The notes under the pieces: generated by a model
Databases searched by the model: none
Told to the model about the DNA's origin: nothing
What the model saw: the letters and a program-made list of their open reading frames with translations, nothing else
IMG/VR virus record: IMGVR_UViG_3300034112_000560
Location: 1-33,835 of that record
DNA: 33,835 bases
Origin: a virus
Direction: 5' to 3' (one strand)
Part shown: positions 1 through 8,000 of the stretch, piece by piece
How positions within the stretch are numbered: the stretch's first letter is position 1
Layout of the letters: every line of letters begins with the position of its first letter
Position numbers and translations under genes: made by a program

Positions 1-233
1 CACAGGTCAGCGCAGCCCTTGCGCCGATTGCATGGAGCACAAGCCGGGGCCAGGTTGTGCCGGGAAGTGTCCCCGCCACGGCGGCGCGCCACCAGGTGGT
101 CGAGGGTCAGATGCTCCGGCTGGGCCCCGCACAGATAGCAGGTCCGGCCCCAGTCCTCCAGGATCTGGCGCCGAAACCTGCTTTTGCCTTCCCTGCGCGT
201 GACCAGCACTGAGCCGTCGATCTCGTGGCCCAC
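1..233 (-). CDS. HNH endonuclease, partial (3' end beyond window)
   Basis: The visible 77 codons encode a compact HNH nuclease. A CYLCG knuckle and a later CAPC pair supply four zinc-binding cysteines, and between them lies the HNH core LDHLVARRRGGDTSRHNLAPA, with DH as the catalytic pair and a later Asn. HNH proteins nick or cut DNA; in phages they are often free-standing homing-type nucleases or packaging accessories. The reading frame opens only after the sigma factor's stop codon (258-260), and the only start before the conserved part is GTG at 233, 25 bases downstream of that stop, so it is probably cotranscribed with the sigma gene. The C-terminus runs off the left edge. Whether it helps terminase or is a mobile nuclease cannot be told, because its downstream neighbour is not visible. 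Confidence 0.85.
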   Translation of the reverse strand, partial: MGHEIDGSVLVTRREGKSRFRRQILEDWGRTCYLCGAQPEHLTLDHLVARRRGGDTSRHNLAPACAPCNRRKGCADL

Positions 234-257
234 CGCTGCCCCCGCCGCTGCCCGAGG

Positions 258-1268
258 CTACTCCCGCAGCATCAATCGAACCTGACTGGCCCAGGCCTTG
301 ACGATCCCCATGGCGGCCGACTCGAGCTGCCGAATCCGCTCCCGGCTGAGCTTCAGATCGGCGCCGATCGCGTTCAGGGTCTGCGGTTCGTGGCCATAGA
401 GCCCGAACCGTCTGACCAGCACCTCGCGCTGGTTCTCGGTCATCCGCGTCATCGCCTGCTCGATGGTTGAGCGGATCATGCCCAGCCGCTCGTTCTCCAT
501 CGCCTCGGCCTCGGGCGTCAGTCCGTCGCCGGCGATCAGCTCCACCAGGCTGCTCCGGTCGGTCTCGCCGCCGCCGACCCGGGCGTCCAGGCTGGCCGGC
601 GCTGCGTTGGCCATCGCGGCCGACTGCAGGCTGGCCTCCGTGACGCCGACCTTCTCCGCCAGCTCCCGCAGGTTCGGCTCGCGGCCGGTGGCCTGATGGA
701 TCTCGCGGGCGATCTTCCGGGCCTTGCGCATCAGATCGGCGGCGTGAACCGGGGAGCGGATCACCCGCGACTGCTGATCCAGCGCTCGCTGCATGGCCTG
801 ACGGATCCACCAGAAGGCGTAGGTGGAGAACTTGTAGCCGCGGCCGGGGTCAAACTTCTCAACGGCCCGCACGAGGCCGATGGTGCCCTCTTGGATCAGG
901 TCAATCTGATCAAGGCCGTCGTGCGGGTAGCGGCGGCTCACGGCCACGACCAGGCGCAGGTTGGCCTCGATCATGCGTTTCTTCGCCCGTTGCCCGGCCC
1001 TCAGGGCCCGGCGCTCATCGGGCGTCAGGTCGGCCCGATCGGCCCGATCGGCTAGGGCGGCGGCAGCCTGGACCTGATTCCCAAGCTGGATTTCCTCGGC
1101 AGGCGTCAGCAGCGGCACGCGACCGATGCTGGCCAGATAGCTCTGCATGTGTGGTGTGGCAGGTGTGGATGGGGTCTTACGCTGCTGCCTTGCCGGCGCC
1201 TCACCAGGAATCCGGTCCGCGGTCAGACCTGCGTCATCGCAGGAGGTAGCAGCCGCCCCGCCCGTCAT
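258..1268 (-). CDS. Sigma-70 family RNA polymerase sigma factor (group 2/3-like), phage-borne
   Basis: This is a complete 336-residue sigma factor that would redirect RNA polymerase to a chosen promoter set. Region 1.2 begins near residue 41 (MQSYLASIGRVPLLTPAEEI). Region 2 spans about 95-165, with DLIQEGTIGLVRAVEKFD (core binding) and GYKFSTYAFWWIRQAMQRA (-10 recognition and melting). Region 3 covers about 170-250. Region 4.2 has the helix-turn-helix with LSRERIRQLE near 308-317. There is no region 1.1; residues 1-40 are a low-complexity extension. Wording is closest to cyanobacterial group 2/3 factors rather than to diverged phage factors such as T4 gp55. The ATG at 1268 shares ATGA with the stop of the preceding small ORF, which supports this start over the internal Met41. 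Its position after the lysis genes argues for phage ownership. A role in late or host-takeover transcription is inference. Confidence 0.93.
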   Translation of the reverse strand: MTGGAAATSCDDAGLTADRIPGEAPARQQRKTPSTPATPHMQSYLASIGRVPLLTPAEEIQLGNQVQAAAALADRADRADLTPDERRALRAGQRAKKRMIEANLRLVVAVSRRYPHDGLDQIDLIQEGTIGLVRAVEKFDPGRGYKFSTYAFWWIRQAMQRALDQQSRVIRSPVHAADLMRKARKIAREIHQATGREPNLRELAEKVGVTEASLQSAAMANAAPASLDARVGGGETDRSSLVELIAGDGLTPEAEAMENERLGMIRSTIEQAMTRMTENQREVLVRRFGLYGHEPQTLNAIGADLKLSRERIRQLESAAMGIVKAWASQVRLMLRE

Positions 1269-1432
1269 GGTTCCGGCTGCAGCATGTTCAGCATCCGATC
1301 GATCTCAGCCACGCGCGAGGTGGTGCCGCGAGGGTTGGCGGAGACCAGCATGTCGCGGCGGGTCTCGAGTAGCAGGCGCAGGCGGTCGCGCTCGTGTTGA
1401 GCGCCGATCTGCATGGCCGAATAGGGTTCCAT
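1265..1432 (-). CDS. Small helical protein coupled to the sigma factor
   Basis: A 55-residue ORF starting at the ATG at 1432, with AGGG about 9 bases upstream. A longer version from 1471 has no ribosome site and adds a low-complexity head. The product is charged and almost wholly helical, with RDRLRLLLETRRDMLVSA followed by SRVAEIDRMLNML, and has no membrane segment or cysteine. Its stop overlaps the sigma factor start by four bases (ATGA), so the two are probably translated together. I do not recognise the family. A regulator or partner of the sigma factor is possible from the coupling alone, but it could equally be an ordinary small late phage protein. Confidence 0.6.
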   Translation of the reverse strand: MEPYSAMQIGAQHERDRLRLLLETRRDMLVSANPRGTTSRVAEIDRMLNMLQPEP

Positions 1433-1621
1433 GCCAACGACCCTACGCTGGGATGCTGCCCTGCCGCCCATAAATGTGCCAGTCGCGCCGCTGTCCCAGA
1501 GTTGTCCGCCTTGATGCGATGTGGGCCATGGTGCTACCGGATCGCATCCGCCTGACGCCAGATACCTGGCAGCTGCTGGTGTGGCTGCACCAATATCAGG
1601 TCAGCCCGGATCGACCAGCCC
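1433..1621. other. Gap between lysis and sigma modules
   Basis: This 189-base stretch separates the endolysin stop from the sigma/HNH group and is the largest break in the left part of the late transcript. On the minus strand I see no intrinsic terminator with a T tract and no convincing -35/-10 pair. On the plus strand there is one short ORF, described separately. A promoter for the sigma genes could lie here but the sequence alone does not show it. Confidence 0.4.
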
Positions 1622-1635
1622 TCACCGCGGCTTGA
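1519..1635 (+). CDS. Doubtful 38-residue ORF on the opposite strand
   Basis: The only plus-strand reading frame in the window that does not simply mirror a minus-strand gene. It encodes a protein-like segment, LPDRIRLTPDTWQLLVWLHQ, with a plausible amphipathic helix, begins at ATG 1519 (or ATG 1528) and ends 14 bases inside the 3' end of the convergent endolysin gene. No clear ribosome site precedes it. It may be a real micro-gene, a remnant of a longer gene, or chance; confidence is low. Confidence 0.25.
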   Translation: MWAMVLPDRIRLTPDTWQLLVWLHQYQVSPDRPALTAA

Positions 1636-2785
1636 CCAGCAGCGCCCATCCAGTCCCGGGCCCATCGGCCTCCCATCTCCGGAGCCAGTTCTTTCTTGAG
1701 TAGCGAATGCCGGCGCCGTTCGAGTGGTTCACGTAGCCGCCGGCGACCATGTTGGCCTCGCCGTTGGGGTCGTTCATCACGATCGCTTCCGGTGTGAAGC
1801 CGATGCACAGCGTCCAATGGCCGCCGCCGGTGGGGGCCTTCACGGGGCCCTGGTGCAGCCAGCCAACACCGACGGGGCGGCCGGCCAGGATCTCGGCCTC
1901 CAGCAGCCCCACGGCGGCATTGGTGACGAATCTGGCGTCCAGATCCAGGGAGCGCAGAGCGCGGATCTGGGCCTGGCTGTCGGTCGTGTCGCCGAACTTC
2001 GCGCGGATGGCGTTGTAGGCGTCGTCGTTCCGCACCCGCCCATAGGACGCCGCGATCATGGCGCTGGTCGAGCTGAAGCACTCGCGGTAACCGGTGCCGC
2101 TGGTGTTGTCGTTCTGGCTGAAGTACTGGACCCTCAGGATCTTTTCGGTCGGACGCTGGGTCTCGCCCCACAGATTCGCCTCGGCATCCCGCCGCCGCCG
2201 CAGCCCCGCTTCGCTGGGCCCGCCTGGGTTGACGTAGAGCCTCATCGCGGCTGGCACCGCTGGCCAGTCGCGGTCCCGCAGGACTCGGGTGATGGTCTCA
2301 AAGCCATCGGCGCCATAGAACGCTGGACCGACGTTGTAGCCGAACGAGATGATCGCCGCCTGCTGCCGGGCCGACATCTGACGCCAGGTCGGGATCGACC
2401 GCGCCAGTCCGCCGGCGACGGTGAACCGCACGAACGTGTCAAGCATCTGATCGGCGACCCCCTGGGTGATGGTGTCGCCCGGCTTGACCTTCGTCCCGTC
2501 GAAGTGGGTGGTGTTGCCCCAGCCGATGGTCCACGGCTCGCCGCCAGTCTCAGGGTCGGGGTAGGCCTTGAGCTGGCACCCCTCAAACTCCTTGATCACC
2601 GGCAGGGCGAGCTTCACCGCTGGATCGTCGGCTGGCTTCGGCAGCGGGGCCGCCCGGAACAGCTCGAGGAACCTGGCGAGCTGATCAGGCATCAGCTGCT
2701 CATGCAGCCAGTTCCAGGCCGCGGCCTGATGTGGCTCCGGCGGGTTCGGGGTGAACCGGGCGGCGTCGATCAGCGTGCCGCTCAT
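1622..2785 (-). CDS. Endolysin: GH24 lysozyme plus C39-like peptidase
   Basis: A 387-residue lysis enzyme with two likely catalytic parts. Residues about 55-205 match the T4-lysozyme/GH24 muramidase fold: the catalytic Glu in KEFEGCQLKAY (E68), Asp in YPDPETGG (D77) and Thr in WTIGWGNT (T86) align with the T4 E11/D20/T26 triad, with a three-residue insertion before TIG. Residues about 215-385 resemble the C39-like (papain-fold) peptidase family, with Cys236 in GYRECFSSTSAM, His323 in GGHWTLCIGF and Asp339 in VMNDPNGE. The enzyme would cut both glycan strands and peptide stems of peptidoglycan. No signal peptide is visible, so export should need a holin. The start at 2785 overlaps the stop of the upstream small membrane protein as ATGA. 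Confidence 0.9.
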   Translation of the reverse strand: MSGTLIDAARFTPNPPEPHQAAAWNWLHEQLMPDQLARFLELFRAAPLPKPADDPAVKLALPVIKEFEGCQLKAYPDPETGGEPWTIGWGNTTHFDGTKVKPGDTITQGVADQMLDTFVRFTVAGGLARSIPTWRQMSARQQAAIISFGYNVGPAFYGADGFETITRVLRDRDWPAVPAAMRLYVNPGGPSEAGLRRRRDAEANLWGETQRPTEKILRVQYFSQNDNTSGTGYRECFSSTSAMIAASYGRVRNDDAYNAIRAKFGDTTDSQAQIRALRSLDLDARFVTNAAVGLLEAEILAGRPVGVGWLHQGPVKAPTGGGHWTLCIGFTPEAIVMNDPNGEANMVAGGYVNHSNGAGIRYSRKNWLRRWEADGPGTGWALLVKPR

Positions 2786-2952
2786 CGCTTGGCCAGGGGG
2801 GTCACAAGGCCGGCGAACAGTTCGATGGCGCGATAGAACCGGCTGACCAGGTCGTCGTCCTTCGGCGTGTCCGTCAGGTTGACGATCAGAACAGCAGCGC
2901 CGTGGAGCGCCAGGACGATTTCGACCAGGTCGGTCAGGCTGACGTTGCTCAT
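2782..2952 (-). CDS. Small membrane protein, holin candidate
   Basis: A 56-residue protein directly upstream of the endolysin. Residues about 5-25 (LTDLVEIVLALHGAAVLIVN) form a hydrophobic helix; a charged turn TPKDDD follows, then a second weaker amphipathic helix with IELFAGLVTPLAK. Small proteins of this pattern, with an N-terminal helix, a TPKDDE-type turn and a LAGxVTPLAK end, recur near phage lysis genes, but I know of no proven function. Both ends overlap neighbours by four bases (ATGA with 2949 and with 2785), so it sits inside a lysis cassette. Holin is a contextual guess; a structural or regulatory small protein is the alternative. Confidence 0.75.
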   Translation of the reverse strand: MSNVSLTDLVEIVLALHGAAVLIVNLTDTPKDDDLVSRFYRAIELFAGLVTPLAKR

Positions 2953-3230
2953 GGGTGCGACACCGCAGCAGGGGCTGCATCCACTCTAGGAAAGGCCCGG
3001 TCCATGCCCACGGTGACCAGCACGGGCAGCACCAGGCCGCTGATCACGGCCACCAGCATCAGCTGCGCCCGCGACTGCTCCAGTCGGTTCAGGCGGGCAT
3101 AGATCCCGTTCTCGGGATCCCCAAGCTGGGTCCGGTACTCGGCGATGTCGGTGACCAGCCGGTCGACCAGGGTGCGCACCGCCACGACCTCGCGCAGCAG
3201 GTCCAGGTGGTTGATGCGCTCGGCGTCCAC
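2949..3230 (-). CDS. Coiled-coil protein with one C-terminal TM helix, XhlA/holin-like
   Basis: A 93-residue protein with a helical, heptad-like N-terminal half (residues about 8-55, including VAVRTLVDRLVTDI and YARLNRLEQSRAQ) and a single strong membrane helix (about 56-75, LMLVAVISGLVLPVLVTVG). A short, Ala/Pro-containing tail follows. This layout matches XhlA-type and related phage lysis accessory membrane proteins. The start codon is GTG at 3230, four bases after the stop of the preceding gene; no better in-frame ATG exists. With the next gene it forms a pair of small membrane proteins before the endolysin, so one is probably the holin and the other an accessory or antiholin. Confidence 0.72.
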   Translation of the reverse strand: MDAERINHLDLLREVVAVRTLVDRLVTDIAEYRTQLGDPENGIYARLNRLEQSRAQLMLVAVISGLVLPVLVTVGMDRAFPRVDAAPAAVSHP

Positions 3231-3234
3231 TGGC

Positions 3235-3510
3235 TCAGTCTGGCTCTGCGGTCAGGCTACTGAGATCAGGGTTCGGCACCCACGTCCAGGCCTGGACCCA
3301 GTCGCCAGCCTCGGATTGAACGATCTCGCAGGTGTAGGACCCATCCGCCAGGCTGTGCGGCGGCGGGCTGGTGGGTTGGACCATGACCACGCCGAACGGC
3401 AGCAGATCCTCAGCCGTCGGGAATGCCGGGAACCACGTCCTCGGATTCTCGGCCTGCAGCTGCTCCATGGTGATCGGCGCCGGGGTTGGCGCCAGCCTGT
3501 AGATGATCAT
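3235..3510 (-). CDS. Small tail-fibre-associated protein
   Basis: A 91-residue soluble protein opening with MIIYRLAPTPAPITMEQL, then a NPRTWFP segment and a DLLPFGVVMV segment. Phage genes directly downstream of tail fibres often encode such small proteins, with a YRL opening, a x-NP-x-x-x-FP motif and a FGVxxV strand, and are annotated as fibre-assembly or hypothetical proteins. The start overlaps the stop of the upstream fibre gene as ATGA. A role as fibre chaperone or accessory is inferred from position and pattern only. Confidence 0.65.
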   Translation of the reverse strand: MIIYRLAPTPAPITMEQLQAENPRTWFPAFPTAEDLLPFGVVMVQPTSPPPHSLADGSYTCEIVQSEAGDWVQAWTWVPNPDLSSLTAEPD

Positions 3511-5021
3511 CGTGCGGACATCAGGGTGAACTGCTCAAGGCCGGTCAGCTCGCGGTTCCAGCCGATCACTCGGGCGATCGGAACGTTGGTGTGGCCGTTG
3601 TTGCCCTGGGCGATCATCAGGCGGGAGATCGTCGGCAGCCCTCCCAGGTCGTGCGAGATCTGCTGGGTGCCGGGCCCACCGCCCGCCAGGGCGGACACGG
3701 TGGAGCTGTTCCATGACACCACGAACCGCTGACGGGTTGGCAGCAATCCCGCCCCGGCTCGGGGGCCCTGGTACACCCCCGTCCATGAGCCGGTCGTAAT
3801 GACCGCCGGGGCCATGCCAGCCGCGGCCAGGAACTCAGTGCCGGAATTGCGGCGCATCGCCACTCGGTACTGGCTTGCCTGGGCCTGCAGGTCGATGTAG
3901 TTCCCGGCGAAGGTGCTGCCGGATGCAGTGCCGTCGTCCAGGGTCAGCAGGCTGGACGTGTCGACGTGGCCGAACACCTCAACGAACACCGCCCGCAGGT
4001 TCGGATTGATCGGGTTCGGCAGGGTCCAGGACAGGCCATCGGATGGGCGGCTGATCGGACTGGCCGGGCCGTCGGAATGGACGTAGCTACTGGGCAGCAG
4101 CTGGTTGTACTCACGCATGAAGCCGAACAGATAGACGCCGCTGGCGCCATCGCCGAAGAATTGCTCGGCCGGATAAACCACACTGTTCCCAACCTTCCTG
4201 ACGATGCGGATTCGCGGCTGCGAGTAACTGGTCCCGCCGCCTGAAAGGAAGTTGTTGCCAGCCTGAAATGAAACCAGCAGCCAGCCGTCTTGTGTGATTC
4301 GGATGTGCGGATAGGCGATCAACCTCTCCTGACCACTGGAGATGGCAGTCCGAAAGTCCAGGATCTGCCCATTCTGCAGATCAAGGGTGATGCAGATTGC
4401 GCCTTCGCCTTCAGTGCCAGATCCAGCTGATTCAATCCTCACCGCATGGTTGGTCGTGTCGCCAAATCCCTTGATAGCGATGGTGTACGACTGAAATGTT
4501 GAGATGTTCCACAGTCCAAACTTGCCGATGTAGTGATGCCCGTAGGAGGTGTCCAGCATCAACCGGCTGGATTGGTATCCGGCTGTGTTCTCCAGCCCAT
4601 CAATCGGGCCCGGGAAGCCGCCGGTGATGGTGCAGCCCTTCAGGTAGCCGCCACCACCGGCGCCCTGGTTGCCGCCCCACGTGACGTTCGGGGCCTCCCA
4701 TCCGCCAGTCCCCGCGAAGCGATTGCTGTACCTGATCCCCTGAAATCTCTGCAGGTACTGCCCCTCGATCAGGACGCCGAGATTGTTGCCGCTGCTGTCA
4801 TGGTCGTAGACCACAGTGCCAGCGGCTGTTCTGGTGTAACGCTTGCTGCTGCTGATGTGATACTTCTCATACGGCCTTGTTACCGTCAGCACGTTTGTGC
4901 TGCTGACCAGGTCATTGATTGTGCCAGTGTTGAAGTCGAATCGGAATGAAGCATCGGCGATGATGCTGTTTGCCGTCAATCCAGAACTGACGGCAAAGTG
5001 TCGGCGGGCGTTGAGGCTCAT
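3507..5021 (-). CDS. Tail fibre / receptor-binding protein with jelly-roll domains
   Basis: A 504-residue beta-rich protein. The ATG at 5021 overlaps the previous stop as TGATG, whereas upstream start codons would only add residues shadowing the 1080-residue fibre gene. The middle contains the phage spike/CBM-like pattern ITQDGWLLVSFQAGNN followed by SGVYLFGFMREY, the same family pattern seen in the protein at 22121-23428. The C-terminal third has a LamG/concanavalin-like feel, with RVIGWNRELTGLEQF near the end, a motif common at the close of such domains. The first half is less GC-rich than the surrounding genes and contains TA-rich codons, suggesting acquisition of a receptor-binding module. 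It probably sits beside or on top of the long fibre encoded just upstream. Confidence 0.8.
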   Translation of the reverse strand: MSLNARRHFAVSSGLTANSIIADASFRFDFNTGTINDLVSSTNVLTVTRPYEKYHISSSKRYTRTAAGTVVYDHDSSGNNLGVLIEGQYLQRFQGIRYSNRFAGTGGWEAPNVTWGGNQGAGGGGYLKGCTITGGFPGPIDGLENTAGYQSSRLMLDTSYGHHYIGKFGLWNISTFQSYTIAIKGFGDTTNHAVRIESAGSGTEGEGAICITLDLQNGQILDFRTAISSGQERLIAYPHIRITQDGWLLVSFQAGNNFLSGGGTSYSQPRIRIVRKVGNSVVYPAEQFFGDGASGVYLFGFMREYNQLLPSSYVHSDGPASPISRPSDGLSWTLPNPINPNLRAVFVEVFGHVDTSSLLTLDDGTASGSTFAGNYIDLQAQASQYRVAMRRNSGTEFLAAAGMAPAVITTGSWTGVYQGPRAGAGLLPTRQRFVVSWNSSTVSALAGGGPGTQQISHDLGGLPTISRLMIAQGNNGHTNVPIARVIGWNRELTGLEQFTLMSAR

Positions 5022-8000
5022 CAGGTCCAGATAGTGGGGCGGCTGCCGCGCCAGGTGGTGCCGCCATTCCTGGTGTAGAAGGCGACGGTGTAGGTGTAGC
5101 CGGCCACAAGGGTTGGCGCCGTCCCGTCGGCCCACAGGATCGCCGGCCAGGTGATCGTGCCGGAGGTGTAGAGGAACTCAAACAGGAATAGGGTGATGCC
5201 GTTGGACGGAACATTCGTGAACGTGAATGTCACGTTGCCGTTGACGGTGCGGAAGAAGAATGATCCCAGGCTCAGGTCGAGCGCCGTGGCGGATCCCAGG
5301 TCAACGGCATTGGATCGCATCGCGGCCGGCATGGCATCGGTCGTGATCGCCAGGCCGCCCGCGCCCACCGTCGTCATGGCGGTCAGCACCTCGGCGATCG
5401 TCGCGGTCTCGATCAGGCCAGCGGTCGAGCTGTTGGCCAGCGGGAAGCCCTGCAGCGTCGCGCCGGTGAAGTCCATCACGCCCTGGAACACCGAATCGAT
5501 GATGGTGCCGCTGAACGTGGTTGAGGAACCGATCGCCACGTCCGGGGCCCCGATGTCACCGACCTGCGCCACCTCGCCGGTCGTCAAGTCCTCCAGGCCG
5601 GCGGGCGTGAACCGCAGCATGTCCTCCTGGGTGCCGTCGCAGGCGACGAAGCCGCCGCCGTTGTTGGTGAACAGGTAGCTGAACCGGTTGCGGGCTGCCA
5701 TGTCCTGCTGGACCTGCGGCAGGGCCGTCGAGTAGTTGCCCCAGCCTGACCATGCCGTGCGATGCGGTGCCATCGCCAGGGTTGAGGGCCGGCGGAACTC
5801 CACCGGGTAGTTGGCGCGACCGGTCGCCAGGCCGCCGGCGGGTGCCACCGGGAAGTCGGACGATGATGCCGGATCGCGCAGGCGGCTGGCCTCGAGCTGT
5901 GGCGCCAGGGCGGTGTGGGCATCGGCGGAGCTGAGGCCCAGGGCCACCAGCAGGGCATGAGCGGCCAGGTAATCGACGCCCGAGCGGTACTGGGTCCGCA
6001 GCCACACCGCGGCCGTCGCCGAGCTGCTGGTGAAGGCGGTCGACCAGCTCCAGCCGAGGGTCGTTGATGCCTCAGTGCCGCTCGCATCGTCGTCGAACAC
6101 CAGGCTGGGTGCCTCGTTGACGAATGGGTCCTCAGCGTTGAACGCCTCCGGCATCCCCACGTAGCACTCGGACCACAGCGCAGGGTCAGGGCTTGCGGTC
6201 GCGGTCGTCAGATCGCTGATCGCCGCCCAGTGCTTGTTGGCGTGCTTCACCACCGTGCCCTTGCGGTAGTAGGTGCTGTTGGCGTAGTTCTGGTCGGGGT
6301 TGGAGCGCCGCAGGGAGATCAGCGCCGACCGCAGCACCCCGTCACCCACGGGGGTCGTCGCCGTGGTCGATGTAACCGCCAGTGTCGTGGCTGCCGGCAG
6401 GGCGCCACTGACGCCGGCACGGGTTGGATCCAGCTGCAGGATCTGGTGCCGCTGCGGGGTCCTGGCGTTGGTGGTGTTTGCGAGCTTGAGCACCAGCCGG
6501 CGCTCCTCTTTCGTGCGATTGTCGGCGATGCGACGGATGTAGACCCGGCGGTTGTTGACGCTTGACCCGCCGGCGGCGCCGTTCTCATCGGCCAGGGCCG
6601 CTGCGATGTTGATGATCGTCGGGCTGCCGGCACTCCATGACGGGTTGGCCAGCTGCGCCCGCCAGTCGGGGCCCTGTGGATTCTCGACCCAGATGTAGGA
6701 GTCGGGCCGCAGGGTGAAGGACTCAAGCACTGCCGGATCCAGCGCGGCCGACAGGGTGATGGCGCCGGAGGTGGCGCTGCTGACGGTGCCGAGGAAGATC
6801 CGGCGGATCGCGGGCGTCTTGGCGTCGGGCCGCAGGGGCACGCGAAACGCCGAAAGGGTCCAGCTCTTGTCGATCGGGAACGCCGCCGACCGATACCCCT
6901 CAGCCAGGGCGGTGATGCCACCGAAGCTGGTGTTGCCGTTGGTTGAATCCAGTTCGCCGCCGGTCTGCACCCAGTTGTGGACGCCGGCGCCGATGGAGAA
7001 CACCGACACCTCCTGGACGAAAGCGCCATTGATGACGCGGATGTGGAACGACCGCCGGCCGGGCTTCATCCGCCGCGAGTCCGGCGATGAATCGATCAGC
7101 GCCTGATAATTCGCGGGCGTCACCCAGCTGCCGCCCGAGTAGATCTGCCAGCAGCTGAGGGTCTTCTGGTTGCCGGTATTCGTGTATTGGGCCGTCACCA
7201 TGGACCGCAGGCCTGTGACCTTGCTGCCGTCCATCAAGGCCCCGCAGAGGCCCCGGACCGACCTGATGCCGACGTTGAGGATGTAGAACGACGCCGATCC
7301 GACGGTGTCCCACGCCTCCGACGGGCTGCCGCTGATCGGGCCGACGATCTGGTGCTCTGACGTCCTGGCGACCAGCAGGGCCGCCGACCCGTTGCCGTTC
7401 GGCGCCAGGGCGGTGTTGATCTTGCCGTAGAAGCCTGTCAGCTGCGCTTCGGATGCGAACTCATAACCCGAGAGCAGATGGTGGCTGCTGGTGCTGCCCA
7501 GCTTGTCCATCAGGGTGTAGCCGAACGTGTAGCCGGTCCCGGTCGTGCGGAACATGCAGCTGCGGTTCGTGATCGTCGCCACACCGCTGGACTCGCTGTA
7601 GGCCTCATCGGCGTCAGCAGGAACGTAGTTCGGGCGGATCGTGCATTTCCGATAGTCCGGCGCCCACATGGTGCAGCCACGGGGCAGGATGCAGCCACCT
7701 TCATTCGGGTTGAACCCGACCAGTTCAGCGATCGTCGGCACCTTGCCGTCAGCCCAGACGGCAGGCGTGGTGCCGGTGTTGCCGGGGTCGTTGTAGAGGG
7801 TGTGGACGCCAGCCGACAGGCGGATGCTGACACAATCCAGATGAGCGGCCTCCTGGCTGTAGTTGAACCAGCTCTTGCTGGTGATCAGTCCCGCCTCGAT
7901 CAGTGCGCGGTTGATGGTCTTGAACGGCCGCATCTCGCTGTAGCCGCACGTCAGCCGCTGGTTGTCGATCCGGCGGATCTTGGCGTCAATGTTCGCCGTC

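Noticed and set aside
7-810. 267-codon minus-strand frame covering the left end
   Set aside because: It is an out-of-frame reading of the sigma gene; the real products here are the sigma factor and the HNH protein, whose motifs are in other frames.
1-1471. Sigma and HNH genes as host chromosome flanking a prophage
   Set aside because: No att-like repeat, integrase or composition change marks a border, and the genes share strand and packing with the phage operon. It is kept as a possible refutation in the findings rather than as the main reading.
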